A DNA stretch of 64,000 nt from Ovoidimarina sp963698645 (GTDB lineage Bacteria; Pseudomonadota; Alphaproteobacteria; Rhodobacterales; Rhodobacteraceae), in NCBI GenBank assembly GCA_963698645.1, contig CAVORP010000007.1, positions 372,001 to 436,000 of the forward strand. Reading direction: 5' to 3'. This document shows positions 29,898 through 38,780 of the stretch, piece by piece (within the stretch, counting starts at the first letter, position 1; the number at the start of each line of letters is the position of its first letter). A model generated the notes under the pieces. It worked only from the letters and a program-made list of their open reading frames with translations. It ran no database searches and had not been told where the DNA came from. The position numbers and the translations under genes are program-made.

Positions 29898-32086
29898 CAG
29901 CGAAGCCGCATCGCGTTCAGCGAGACCGAAATCGACGAGAGCGACATGGCCAGCGCGGCGGCCAGCGGCGTGGCGAAACCCAGAAGGGCGATCGGCACCG
30001 CGACCACGTTATAGACGGTCGAGATCGTGAAATTCTCGGTGATCCGCTTGCGGGCCTTGCGGGCCGTGTCGAAGGCCGCGGGCAGGGGCGTGAAGTCCTG
30101 CCCCAGAAACACGATGTCCGAAGCGACGCGCGCCGCATCGAGCGCGGTCGCGGGAGAGATCGAGACATGGGCCGCCGTGAGCGCGGCGGTATCGTTCAGC
30201 CCGTCGCCGACCATGAGAACCTTGCGCCCCTCGGCGGCCATGGCCGCGATCCGGGCGGCTTTCTCTTCGGGCGTGGCTTCGGCCAGAAACGCGTCGATCC
30301 CCAACTTCTCGGCAAACCCCGCGACCGGCGCCGCCGCATCGCCCGACATCATCACGATATCCAGACCGCGCGCGCGGAAGGCCGCGATGGCCTCTGCCGC
30401 GCCCGGGCGCACCGCATCGGTAAAGGCGAAGCAGACCGGATCGCGCCCCGTGCCGCCCAGCCATGTTGCGGTCATCCCGCCCGGCTTGGCTCCGACCCAA
30501 CCGGCGCGACCCAGCCGGACCGTCCGCCCGTCCGCCACCGCCTCGACCCCGTAACCCGGCACTTCGCGCAGATCGCCGACCGCCGCAGGACGCACGCCCC
30601 GCGCAATCAGCGCCTTGGTCAGGGATTGCGCCAGCGGATGCGAAGACCCCTCGGCCAGCGCAAGGACCAGCGCCAGATCGCCCGCATCGTGGGCGGCAAG
30701 ATCCACGGGCTCGGGCATCCCCATGGTCAGCGTCCCGGTCTTGTCGAACACCACGGTATCGACTTCGGCCAGCCGCTCCAGCGCGGTGCCGGATTTGATC
30801 AGAAGCCCCTTGCGAAACAGCCGCCCCGAGGCCGCGGCCGTCACTGCCGGAACCGCAAGGCCCAGCGCGCAGGGACAGGTGATGATCAGCGTCGCCACCG
30901 CGATGTTCAGCGACAGCCGCGCATCGCCGCCCGAAATCCACATCCAGACGACGAAGGCCCCCAGCGCCAGAAGATGCACCACCGGCGCATAGGCCCGCGC
31001 CGCCCGGTCCGCCAGCGCGCTGTAATTCGCCCGCCCGGCCTCGGCCACCGCCACCAGATCGGCGATCCGGTGCAGCGCCGTGCCCTGCCCCGACGCCGTG
31101 ACCCGCACCGTCAGGGGGCCCGTGAGGTTGATCTCGCCCGCATGAACCGCCACCTCCGGCCCGGCAAAGACCGGCAGGCTCTCGCCGGTCATCAGCGACC
31201 GGTCCAACTCGCTCGATCCCTCAAGAACGATCCCGTCCACCGGCACCCGCCCGCCCGGACGCACCAGCACGCGGTCCCCCGGCGCGATCAGGGAGGCGCG
31301 CACCACCTCTTCGCCCGCCTCCGTCAGCCGGACCGCGCGCGGCACCTCCAGCGCCGCAAGCTCCTGCGCGGCAGAGCGCGCCGAGGCCCGCGTGCGATGA
31401 TCGAGATAGCGCCCGGCCAGAAGGAAGAACGTCAGAGACAGCGCCGCGTCGAAATAGGCGTGATGCCCCGACAACGCGGTTTCCCAAAGCGATGTCCCCA
31501 CCGCCAGCAGGATCGCCAGCGAAATCGGCACATCCATGTTGAGCCGCCGCCCCTTGAGCGCGCCCAGCGCGCTGACATAGAAGGGCCGGCCCGAAAAGAT
31601 CACCGTGGGAATGGCGATCGCCGCCGAAATCCAGTGGAACAGGTCCCGCGTCGCATCCTCCGCCCCGGCCCAGACCGCCACCGACAGAAGCATGACGTTC
31701 ATGTTGGCAAAGAACGCCACCGCCAGCCGCATCAGAAGGTCACGCCCCTGCGCGTCCGCCTCGGTCGCGGTCAGCGCGGTATCGTCCAGCTCATGCGCCT
31801 CGTATCCAAGATCGGCGAGCCGGGTCACCAGATCGGCGGGCGCGACGCCCGGCGCGGCCTCGACCGCCACCCGCTTGAGCGTCAGGTTGACCCGCGCCGA
31901 AAGGACGCCGGGCGTGGCCGAAAGCCCGCGCTCGACCCCCGAGATACAGCCCGCGCAATGGATCGTGGGCAGGGACAGGCGGATCGTCTGCGGCCCGGCG
32001 GGCGCCTCCACCCCGGTCACCCGCGCCGCGGGGGCCGCCAGACACCCGGGACAGGCCGCGAGCGAGGGGTTTTCGGCAAGGCTCAC
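29897..32086 (-). CDS. ccoI: Copper-exporting/-delivering P1B-type ATPase CcoI (FixI)
   Basis: Intact 729-residue P-type ATPase that supplies copper to the cbb3 oxidase. An N-terminal ACPGC and the heavy-metal domain LPTIHCAGCISGVE precede eight helices. The transport site is TLIITCPCALGLAVPA (CPC), the phosphorylation site FDKTGTLTMG, and the hinge MVGDGLNDTAAL. TGES is seen in SLMTGESLPV. The GTG start at 32086 overlaps the ccoH stop (GTGA). Confidence 0.93.
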   Translation of the reverse strand: MSLAENPSLAACPGCLAAPAARVTGVEAPAGPQTIRLSLPTIHCAGCISGVERGLSATPGVLSARVNLTLKRVAVEAAPGVAPADLVTRLADLGYEAHELDDTALTATEADAQGRDLLMRLAVAFFANMNVMLLSVAVWAGAEDATRDLFHWISAAIAIPTVIFSGRPFYVSALGALKGRRLNMDVPISLAILLAVGTSLWETALSGHHAYFDAALSLTFFLLAGRYLDHRTRASARSAAQELAALEVPRAVRLTEAGEEVVRASLIAPGDRVLVRPGGRVPVDGIVLEGSSELDRSLMTGESLPVFAGPEVAVHAGEINLTGPLTVRVTASGQGTALHRIADLVAVAEAGRANYSALADRAARAYAPVVHLLALGAFVVWMWISGGDARLSLNIAVATLIITCPCALGLAVPAVTAAASGRLFRKGLLIKSGTALERLAEVDTVVFDKTGTLTMGMPEPVDLAAHDAGDLALVLALAEGSSHPLAQSLTKALIARGVRPAAVGDLREVPGYGVEAVADGRTVRLGRAGWVGAKPGGMTATWLGGTGRDPVCFAFTDAVRPGAAEAIAAFRARGLDIVMMSGDAAAPVAGFAEKLGIDAFLAEATPEEKAARIAAMAAEGRKVLMVGDGLNDTAALTAAHVSISPATALDAARVASDIVFLGQDFTPLPAAFDTARKARKRITENFTISTVYNVVAVPIALLGFATPLAAALAMSLSSISVSLNAMRLR

Positions 32087-32544
32087 CGCGCGGCCTTCAC
32101 ATGGATCGGAATCCGCTGCCGGAAGGGCGTGCCATCGGCGGCGGTGGCCACCAGCCGCAGGTTCCAGTTGCCCGGCCCCACCTCCACCGGCGCGACCCAT
32201 GCCACGCCGTCAAAGGTGAACTCCGGCGTCCGGTCCTCGGCCACATGGGTGGCCCGGCCCAGCGTCGCCTCGATCGTCGCGGTCTCGACCGGTCCGTCCT
32301 TGTCGTCGATCGTCAGGATCAGCTGCCCCGCCTCGATCCGCGCCGCGACCTGCCAGCCCAGCCCAAGCTGCGCCGCGCGGTCCTTGTCGAAATTCTGGCT
32401 GGCCACGTAGGAGTTCTTGACCTCGAGACCGGGAAAGGTGGACACGGCCTTGAACGCCAGCGTCAGGTTCACGCCGATGATCACGGAAAACGCGGCGGCG
32501 GTGACGAAAAAGACCTGTCGGCCGGTGATGGGTTTCGTTGTCAT
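32083..32544 (-). CDS. ccoH: cbb3 assembly protein CcoH (FixH)
   Basis: 153 residues with one N-terminal helix (GRQVFFVTAAAFSVIIGVNLTLAFKA region) and a periplasmic domain containing GLEVKNSYVASQNFDKD, the FixH hallmark. Lies between ccoG and ccoI with overlapping start and stop codons on both sides. It interacts with the oxidase during assembly. Confidence 0.9.
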   Translation of the reverse strand: MTTKPITGRQVFFVTAAAFSVIIGVNLTLAFKAVSTFPGLEVKNSYVASQNFDKDRAAQLGLGWQVAARIEAGQLILTIDDKDGPVETATIEATLGRATHVAEDRTPEFTFDGVAWVAPVEVGPGNWNLRLVATAADGTPFRQRIPIHVKAAR

Positions 32545-33965
32545 TGCGCATTCCCGTTGAAAATCGTGTCGGTATAGACCCGCTCGCCATTGCTCAGGTC
32601 CTCGACCCAGAAGCGGAACTCGGTGCGGTCGGACAGCGCCGGATCGGAGCCGCGCGGCGCCACCACATAGACCCGCTGCAGCAATTGCTGGTTCGCGGGG
32701 ACGGCCACGGATTCGTAAGGGCTGCCCTCAAGCTGGACGCGCAGCGCCGGATCGCCCCTGAGCGACAGCCGGAAGGTCCGCTCTTCGCCATGCTTGTTCA
32801 GAAGCCGCACGTCATAGGCATTGCGGATCGACCCGTCCGACAGGGTGACGAAGGTCGGGTTGCGGATCGGCGCGACGGTCATGTCGATCTCCTGCCGCAT
32901 GAACAGCGCGACGATCAGCGCGATGCCGACCCCCGCCCAAAGCACCGTGTAAAGCAGGGTGCGCGGCCGCAGGATATGCTTCCAGATCGCCCGCGGCGCC
33001 TTGCCCTCGCGCTCGGCCACCTCGTCGGTCAGGGCGATATAGTCGATCAGCCCGCGCGGCTTGCCGATCCGCGCCATCACGTCGTCGCAGGCATCGATGC
33101 AGAGCGCACAGGTGATGCATTCCATCTGCTGCCCGTCCCGGATGTCGATCCCCATGGGACAGACCACGACACAGGCATTGCAATCGATGCAATCGCCCAG
33201 AAGCTCGGCGCCCTCGGCCTTGCGATGCTTGCCCCTCGGCTCGCCGCGCCACTCGCGATAGGCCACGGTGATCGTGTCCTCGTCCATCATCGCGGCCTGG
33301 ATCCGCGGCCAGGGGCAGGCATAGATACAGATCTGCTCGCGAAAGAAGCCGCCGAACAGGAATGTCGTGGCGGTCAGCACGGCGATGGTCGTATAGGCGA
33401 TGGGATGGGCGCTGAAGCTCAGAAGATCGCGCAACAGCGTCGGCGCATCGGTGAAATAGAATACCCATGCCCCGCCGGTGGCGACGGCGATCAGCAGCCA
33501 GACCAGCCATTTCGTCAGCCGCAGCCGCAGCTTGCGCGCATCCCATTTCGCGTTCCACAACCGCACCCGCGCGTTCCGGTCGCCCTCGATCCAGCGCTCC
33601 ACCAGGATGAAAAGGTCGGTCCAGACGGTCTGCGGACAGGCATAACCGCACCAGACCCGGCCAAGGGCCGAGGTGAACAGGAACAGCCCCAGCCCCGCCA
33701 TGATCAGAAGACCGGCAACGAAATAGAACTCGTGCGGCCAGATCTCGATCCAGAAGAAAAAGAACCGCCGCCCGGCCATGTCCACAAGCACCGCCTGATC
33801 GGGTAGCTCCGGCCCCCGGTCCCAGCGGATCCAGGGCGTCAGGTAATAGATCCCCAGCGTGATCGCCATGATCCACCACTTCAGGGTCCGGAACGGCCCC
33901 TTGACGCGGCGCGGAAATACCGGCTCGCGCGCGGCATAAAGCGTTTCGTTGTCACTGCTGCTCAT
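32541..33965 (-). CDS. ccoG: cbb3 assembly ferredoxin-like membrane protein CcoG (FixG/RdxA)
   Basis: 474 residues. Five helices in the first ~260 residues, with the RdxA-type motifs VWCGYACPQTVWTD and CIYACPWPRIQ, followed by two [4Fe-4S] sites, CIDCNACVVVCPMGID and CITCALCIDACD, and a C-terminal Ig-like FixG domain (LRGDPALRVQLEGSPYESV). CcoG reduces copper for delivery to the oxidase. First gene of ccoGHIS; an Fnr box lies 62-75 bp upstream. Confidence 0.93.
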   Translation of the reverse strand: MSSSDNETLYAAREPVFPRRVKGPFRTLKWWIMAITLGIYYLTPWIRWDRGPELPDQAVLVDMAGRRFFFFWIEIWPHEFYFVAGLLIMAGLGLFLFTSALGRVWCGYACPQTVWTDLFILVERWIEGDRNARVRLWNAKWDARKLRLRLTKWLVWLLIAVATGGAWVFYFTDAPTLLRDLLSFSAHPIAYTTIAVLTATTFLFGGFFREQICIYACPWPRIQAAMMDEDTITVAYREWRGEPRGKHRKAEGAELLGDCIDCNACVVVCPMGIDIRDGQQMECITCALCIDACDDVMARIGKPRGLIDYIALTDEVAEREGKAPRAIWKHILRPRTLLYTVLWAGVGIALIVALFMRQEIDMTVAPIRNPTFVTLSDGSIRNAYDVRLLNKHGEERTFRLSLRGDPALRVQLEGSPYESVAVPANQQLLQRVYVVAPRGSDPALSDRTEFRFWVEDLSNGERVYTDTIFNGNAQ

Positions 33966-34026
33966 CTGCTCGGAATCCGGCTCCCTGTTCGCCCCATCTC
34001 AATTCCAGAACTAGCCCGCGCTCACC

Positions 34027-34040
34027 TTGATACAGGTCAA
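34027..34040. promoter_or_regulatory. Fnr/FnrL box upstream of ccoG
   Basis: TTGATACAGGTCAA, fitting TTGAT-N4-(A/G)TCAA. It is 62 bp before the ccoG start, after a run of hairpins that follow ccoP, so ccoGHIS has its own anaerobic promoter. Confidence 0.85.
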
Positions 34041-34111
34041 GTCGCCTGCGGCAGAGCGGCACAGAGCGACCCGCCCTTCTTCTCTTTCGAAATATCCCCG
34101 CCGGAGGCACC

Positions 34112-34133
34112 GGCCCGCCCGGCAGGGCGGGCC
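34112..34133. terminator. Perfect GC hairpin between ccoP and ccoG
   Basis: GGCCCGCCC / GGGCGGGCC with a GGCA loop. No long T run follows on the minus strand, so it may act as an RNA-stability or weak termination element. It neighbours hairpins at 34146-34159 and 34171-34196. Confidence 0.5.
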
Positions 34134-34145
34134 CACCAGGGAAAC

Positions 34146-34159
34146 GTGCCGCAAGGCAC
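34146..34159. terminator. Small hairpin with GNRA tetraloop downstream of ccoP
   Basis: GTGCC-GCAA-GGCAC. Second of three hairpins in tandem between ccoP and ccoG. Confidence 0.4.
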
Positions 34160-34170
34160 ACAATGGACAA

Positions 34171-34196
34171 GCGGCGGTGCCTTTCGGTACCGCCGC
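34171..34196 (-). terminator. Probable ccoNOQP terminator hairpin
   Basis: Eleven-pair stem GCGGCGGTGCC / GGTACCGCCGC with one G-U pair and a TTTC loop, 64 bp past the ccoP stop; on the minus strand TTGTCC follows. It is the first hairpin reached by transcription out of ccoP. Confidence 0.6.
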
Positions 34197-34259
34197 TCCA
34201 TTCATGGAGAACCAGGGAAATGCGCGAACAGGATCCAGGCATCCACGAATGTTCTGTCG

Positions 34260-35144
34260 CTACTCACCGCCGCCTAGGCTGTGAACATAGGTCGCGACCG
34301 CGTTGATCTCCGCCTGGCTCAGACCCCCGGCGGACCGGTACTCTTCCGACCATGCGGGCATCACGCCGAAGCGCGAATAGGTGATCGTCTCGGTCAGCCG
34401 CTCCGCCGATCCGCCGTAAAGCCAGATCGCGTCGGTCAGGTTCGGCGCGCCGATGGCCGGATCGCCCATCCCCTCGACCCCGTGGCAGGAGGAACACTGC
34501 TCCTCGAACAGCACCGCGCCCGGCACAGCCAGCGCCGCGTCATGGTCCTGACCCGAAATCTGCTGCACATAGGCGACAAGCTGGCCGATCTCGCCGGGCT
34601 CGAGAAGCTCTCCGAAGGCGGGCATCTGCGACCAATGGGAATCCGGCGATTGCTCGTTGCGGATCCCGTGGGTGATGGTCCATGCGATCTGGTCGATTTC
34701 ACCCCCCCAAAGCCAGTCATCGTCCAGAAGGTTCGGATAGCCCGAGGCCTGAACCCCCGCCGCGCCGGATCCGTGGCATTGCGAACAGTTCGACCGGAAC
34801 AGCGCCGCCCCGGCATTCCGGGCATAGGTCAGAAGCTCGGCATCATCGCCGATCGAGGCCAGTTCCACATTGGCCAGCCGCTCGGTGATCCCCGCGTTCC
34901 GCTCGTTCACGGTGGCGATGTCTTCGGCCACCAGCGCCCGAGTCGAATATCCCAGGAACCCCGGCGTCGCTTCCTGGATCATCGGCCATGCGGGATAGGC
35001 GATGGTATAGATCAGCCCCCAGGCGATGGTCCCGTAGAAGGTCCAGAGCCACCAGCGCGGCAGCGGGTTGTTATACTCCTCGATACCGTCCCAGACATGG
35101 CCCGTGGTTTCGACATCGTGTTTCTTGTCGGGCGTCTTGCTCAT
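34260..35144 (-). CDS. ccoP: cbb3 oxidase diheme subunit CcoP
   Basis: 294 residues, intact. An N-terminal CcoP domain with the helix WWLWTFYGTIAWGLIYTIAYPAWP and the motif HVWDGIEEYNNPLPRWW, then two cytochrome c domains with CSQCHG (near residue 122) and CSSCHG (near residue 215), each with a later Met ligand (WSQMPAFG, FGVMPAW). Passes electrons from cytochrome bc1 or c2 to CcoO/CcoN. The ATG overlaps the ccoQ stop. Confidence 0.95.
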   Translation of the reverse strand: MSKTPDKKHDVETTGHVWDGIEEYNNPLPRWWLWTFYGTIAWGLIYTIAYPAWPMIQEATPGFLGYSTRALVAEDIATVNERNAGITERLANVELASIGDDAELLTYARNAGAALFRSNCSQCHGSGAAGVQASGYPNLLDDDWLWGGEIDQIAWTITHGIRNEQSPDSHWSQMPAFGELLEPGEIGQLVAYVQQISGQDHDAALAVPGAVLFEEQCSSCHGVEGMGDPAIGAPNLTDAIWLYGGSAERLTETITYSRFGVMPAWSEEYRSAGGLSQAEINAVATYVHSLGGGE

Positions 35145-35338
35145 GGCTGCGCCTCCTGCTTCTGGTCCCGCGCTGCGGGGTGATCGTCATGCCGGAACGG
35201 AATGTTGCTCGCGTCCCGGTGCGTCGTGCGGCTGCCGGGGCGAAACGCCCAGAGAATCGCACCGATGAAGAAACCGAACAGGGCCAGCAGGACCCAGCTG
35301 TCGGCGATCTCGCGCAAAAGCGAATAGGTGTCCATCAC
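35141..35338 (-). CDS. ccoQ: cbb3 oxidase small subunit CcoQ
   Basis: 64-65 residues, one helix (SWVLLALFGFFIGAILWAF) and a basic, hydrophilic tail. Start at 35338 or the ATG 3 bp on (MDTYSLLREI). Stabilises the oxidase complex. Located between ccoO and ccoP as usual. Confidence 0.9.
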   Translation of the reverse strand: MMDTYSLLREIADSWVLLALFGFFIGAILWAFRPGSRTTHRDASNIPFRHDDHPAARDQKQEAQP

Positions 35339-35347
35339 GCGCCCCCC

Positions 35348-36073
35348 TTACCGGCTTGCGTCCGGGGTGAAGGTCGAGAAATCGACCAACGTTCCCAGCA
35401 TCTGCATATAGGCGATCAGCGCATCCATCTCGGAGATGCCCGGCGCGCCGTCGAAATTGCGCACCTGCGCGCCCGGATAGCGTTCCACCAGCCCGTCCCA
35501 GTCGCCATCGGGATCGGCCTGCACAACGAAGTCGGCCCGCGCCAGCTCCACCATCTCGTCGGTATAGGGCACACCCACGAAGCGGTGCGTCGCCACCAGA
35601 TCCTGGATATGTTCGCCGTCGATCAATCGGTCCAGAAGGAAGCCGTATTTCGGCATCACCGATTCCGGCACCACCGATTGCGGATCGGTCAGGTGATCCA
35701 CGTGCCAGTCGTCGGAATAGCGCCCGCCGACCCGCGCCAGATCCGGCCCGGTCCGCTTCGACCCCCATTGGAACGGATGGTCATATTGCGATTCCGCCGC
35801 CAGCGAGTAGTGGCCATAGCGCTCCACCTCGTCACGCATCGGGCGGATCATCTGGCTGTGGCAGACATAGCAGCCCTCGCGGATGTAGATCTCGCGCCCT
35901 GCCAGCTCCAGCGGGCTGTAGGGCCGCATCCCCTCGACATCCTCGATCGTGTTCTCGAGGTAGAAGAGGGGGGCGATCTCCACGATCCCGCCGACGGTCA
36001 CCACCAGAAGCGATCCCACCAATAGCGCCGTGGCGTTGGTTTCGATGAACTTGTGCTTGTCAAGAATACCCAT
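35348..36073 (-). CDS. ccoO: cbb3 oxidase monoheme subunit CcoO
   Basis: 241 residues. N-terminal helix VGSLLVVTVGGIVEIAPLF, then LELAGREIYIREGCYVCHSQ carrying the CxxCH heme c site near residue 69, and VMPKYGFL for the axial Met. Intact and 14 bp after ccoN. Confidence 0.95.
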   Translation of the reverse strand: MGILDKHKFIETNATALLVGSLLVVTVGGIVEIAPLFYLENTIEDVEGMRPYSPLELAGREIYIREGCYVCHSQMIRPMRDEVERYGHYSLAAESQYDHPFQWGSKRTGPDLARVGGRYSDDWHVDHLTDPQSVVPESVMPKYGFLLDRLIDGEHIQDLVATHRFVGVPYTDEMVELARADFVVQADPDGDWDGLVERYPGAQVRNFDGAPGISEMDALIAYMQMLGTLVDFSTFTPDASR

Positions 36074-36087
36074 GTCTCCGACCCTCC

Positions 36088-37692
36088 TTATTCAGCCGGA
36101 GCCATGGCAGGTGTCTCGGCCTGTTTGGCCGGGGACCTGCGCACGGTCATCCAGAGATTGTAACACATGATCAGCGCACCGGTGAGGAACAGGACCCCGC
36201 CCAGACCGCGTACGACATACATCGGGAACTTCGCGGCCACGGTGTCGGCGAAGGAGTTCACGAGGAAGCCCTGCGGATCGACTTCGCGCCACATCAGGCC
36301 CTCCATGATCCCCGTGACCCACATGGACGCGGCGTAAAGAACGATGCCGATCGTCGCGAGCCAGAAGTGCCAGTTGACCAGGGCGAGGCTGTAAAGCCGC
36401 TCGCGGTTCCACAGGCGCGGCACCAGGAAATAGAGGCACCCGAAGGTGATCATCCCGTTCCAGCCCAGCGCACCGGAATGCACGTGGCCGATGGTCCAGT
36501 CGGTGTAATGGCTGAGCGAGTTCACCGCCCGGATCGACATCATCGGACCTTCGAAGGTCGACATGCCGTAGAAGCCGAGGCTGACCACCATCATCCGGAT
36601 GATCGGATCGGTGCGCAGCTTGTCCCATGCGCCCGACAGCGTCATCAGGCCGTTGATCATGCCACCCCACGACGGCATCCACAGGATGATCGAGAACACC
36701 ATGCCAAGGGTCGAGGCCCAGTCCGGCAGCGCCGTGTAATGAAGATGGTGCGGACCGGCCCAGATATACAGGAAGATCAGCGCCCAGAAGTGGATGATCG
36801 AGAGCTTGTAGCTGAACACCGGGCGTTCGGCCTGTTTCGGGACGAAGTAGTACATCATCCCGAGGAAGCCCGCGGTCAGGAAGAAGCCCACCGCGTTATG
36901 GCCGTACCACCACTGCGTCATCGCGTCCTGCACACCCGAGAAGAGCTGCACCGAGCGCGAACCGAAGATCGAGACCGGAATGCTCAGGTTGTTGACGATA
37001 TGCAGCATCGCAACGGTGACGATGAAGCTCAGGAAGAACCAGTTCGCCACGTAGATATGCTTTTCCTTGCGGTTGATGAGCGTCCCGAGGAAGACCAGAA
37101 GATAGGCCACCCAGACGATCGTCAGCCACAGGTCCACGTACCATTCCGGCTCGGCATATTCCTTGGATTGCGTGGCCCCCAGAAGATAGCCGGTGGCCGC
37201 CAGCACGATGAACAGGTTGTAGCCCCAGAACACGAACCACGCGAGGTTCCCGCCCCAAAGCCGCGCGGCGCTGGTGCGCTGCACGACATAGAACGAGGTA
37301 CACAGAAGGGCGTTGCCGCCAAAGGCAAAGATCACGGCGCTGGTATGAAGCGGCCGCAACCGGCCAAAGTTCATGTATCCCTGCGCCCATTCGAAATTCA
37401 GCGCCGGAAAGGCCAGCTGAAACGCGATATAGACCCCCACAAGGAAGCCCACGACGCCCCAGAACGCCGTCGCCACCACGCCGAAGCGGATGACGCCGTC
37501 CATGTATTGGGTGTGATCGACCGGTACTTTTTCGTCACCTATGGTCCGCAGCGTGTACAGAAACAGACCCGCGGCGACGACCATGATGATCACCGCATGG
37601 ACCATGTAAGCCACATCGCGGGCATAATTCGCTGCAATCGCCGCACATAGAGCAACTAGGCCCAAGGCGGCCAGCTTGACGTATTCCCACAT
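36088..37692 (-). CDS. ccoN: cbb3 oxidase catalytic subunit CcoN
   Basis: 534 residues, intact, twelve predicted helices. Heme b and b3/CuB histidines are in LRPLHTSAVIFAFGGNAL, QWWYGHNAVGFFLTAG, AGPHHLHYTALPDW and HYTDWTIGHVHSGALGWNG. This high-affinity oxidase reduces O2 under micro-oxic conditions. Two Fnr boxes lie in the region upstream shared with uspA. Confidence 0.96.
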   Translation of the reverse strand: MWEYVKLAALGLVALCAAIAANYARDVAYMVHAVIIMVVAAGLFLYTLRTIGDEKVPVDHTQYMDGVIRFGVVATAFWGVVGFLVGVYIAFQLAFPALNFEWAQGYMNFGRLRPLHTSAVIFAFGGNALLCTSFYVVQRTSAARLWGGNLAWFVFWGYNLFIVLAATGYLLGATQSKEYAEPEWYVDLWLTIVWVAYLLVFLGTLINRKEKHIYVANWFFLSFIVTVAMLHIVNNLSIPVSIFGSRSVQLFSGVQDAMTQWWYGHNAVGFFLTAGFLGMMYYFVPKQAERPVFSYKLSIIHFWALIFLYIWAGPHHLHYTALPDWASTLGMVFSIILWMPSWGGMINGLMTLSGAWDKLRTDPIIRMMVVSLGFYGMSTFEGPMMSIRAVNSLSHYTDWTIGHVHSGALGWNGMITFGCLYFLVPRLWNRERLYSLALVNWHFWLATIGIVLYAASMWVTGIMEGLMWREVDPQGFLVNSFADTVAAKFPMYVVRGLGGVLFLTGALIMCYNLWMTVRRSPAKQAETPAMAPAE

Positions 37693-37783
37693 ATTTCGTC
37701 CCTTCGCCCTGCGTTCCGGCCGCGCGGAAGCGACGGAACATTCGTGTTGTTCAAGGGGATGCCTGCTTGGCCGCGTAAAATCC

Positions 37784-37797
37784 TTGATCTAGGTCAA
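37784..37797. promoter_or_regulatory. Fnr/FnrL box, ccoN side
   Basis: TTGATCTAGGTCAA, 92 bp upstream of the ccoN start. First of two boxes in the divergent ccoN-uspA region. Confidence 0.88.
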
Positions 37798-37815
37798 TGG
37801 AAAACCACGCGTGTG

Positions 37816-37829
37816 TTGACCACGATCAA
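37816..37829. promoter_or_regulatory. Fnr/FnrL box, uspA side
   Basis: TTGACCACGATCAA, 57 bp upstream of the uspA start. Its centre is 32 bp from the centre of the other box, about three helical turns, so each promoter probably uses its own site on the same DNA face. Confidence 0.85.
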
Positions 37830-37885
37830 GGCGGTCCGCCCGCAAACGCGGTTTGCTGGCCCAGGCTTGATTGGAGGGCCCGAAA

Positions 37886-38725
37886 ATGCCGATTAAATCC
37901 ATCGTCACCTTTATTCACGACCACGCGCGCGATCAGCATGTTCTGGCGACGGCGGCAGCGCTGGCGGATGCCAACGGCGCGCATCTTACCGCCGTCTGCC
38001 TGGGGATCGATCCGACGAATCCGGGCGCCTATTATGCCGGGGCCAATGCCATCGTGCTTGAAAGCTCGCTCGGCCGCGCGCAGGAGGAGGCGGTCGCCAC
38101 CCAGAAAGCGGTGGAGGCACAGCTTGGGGTCTGGACGATCCCATGGGAAACGATGGTGATCACCTCACAGATCGGCGCGCTCAGCATTGCCGTGGGCGAG
38201 CGGGCGCAGATGGCCGACCTTATCGTCCTGCCGAAACCCTATGGCAAGGACCGGGGTGCCGAGGACGTGGTCATAACCGAGGCTGCGCTGTTCCGGACCC
38301 GGGTTCCGGTTCTGGTCGTGCCGGAGGGCCAGAACGGGGCGTTCGAGCCGATGTCGGTCGTCGTCGCATGGAATCAGGGTCCCGAGGCTCTGGCGGCCGT
38401 ACGCGGCGCGATGCCGTTTCTTCAGGCCGCGGAAGTCGTCGATCTGGCAATCATCGATCCGCCCCAGCATGGCGCCGACAGGTCCGATCCGGGCGGGCTT
38501 CTTGCAACGATGCTGTCGCGCTACAACGTGCGCGGGAACGTGACGATCCTGTCCAAGACGATGCCGCGGGTCTCGGATGTCCTGATGCGTCATTGCGGCG
38601 ACAAATCGGCCCAGTTGCTGGTGATGGGGGCCTATGGTCATTCGCGCCTGCTCGAGGCCGTGTTGGGCGGGACGACCCGCAACCTCCTCGAAGAGACGAA
38701 GATCCCGGTGCTGATGGCCCATTGA
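37886..38725 (+). CDS. Universal stress protein (tandem UspA domains)
   Basis: 279 residues with two Usp domains. The second carries LVMGAYGHSRLLEAVLGGTTRNLL, which contains the GxxGH-x9-G(S/T) ATP-binding signature, and a VPVLVVP-type strand ends the first. Start ATG 37886 follows GGAGGG. Shares the Fnr-controlled region with ccoN, so induction at low oxygen is likely, as known for Rhodobacteraceae. Confidence 0.88.
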   Translation: MPIKSIVTFIHDHARDQHVLATAAALADANGAHLTAVCLGIDPTNPGAYYAGANAIVLESSLGRAQEEAVATQKAVEAQLGVWTIPWETMVITSQIGALSIAVGERAQMADLIVLPKPYGKDRGAEDVVITEAALFRTRVPVLVVPEGQNGAFEPMSVVVAWNQGPEALAAVRGAMPFLQAAEVVDLAIIDPPQHGADRSDPGGLLATMLSRYNVRGNVTILSKTMPRVSDVLMRHCGDKSAQLLVMGAYGHSRLLEAVLGGTTRNLLEETKIPVLMAH

Positions 38726-38753
38726 CGCGGCACCGAGGCCCTAGCCCCGAACA

Positions 38754-38780
38754 GGTGGCCCGTCAGAACAGCGGGCCACC
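38754..38780. terminator. Bidirectional hairpin between uspA and fnrL
   Basis: Perfect 9-bp stem GGTGGCCCG / CGGGCCACC with a 9-nt loop that contains the fnrL stop codon. No T run, so termination would be structure-driven; placed between convergent genes. Confidence 0.5.
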
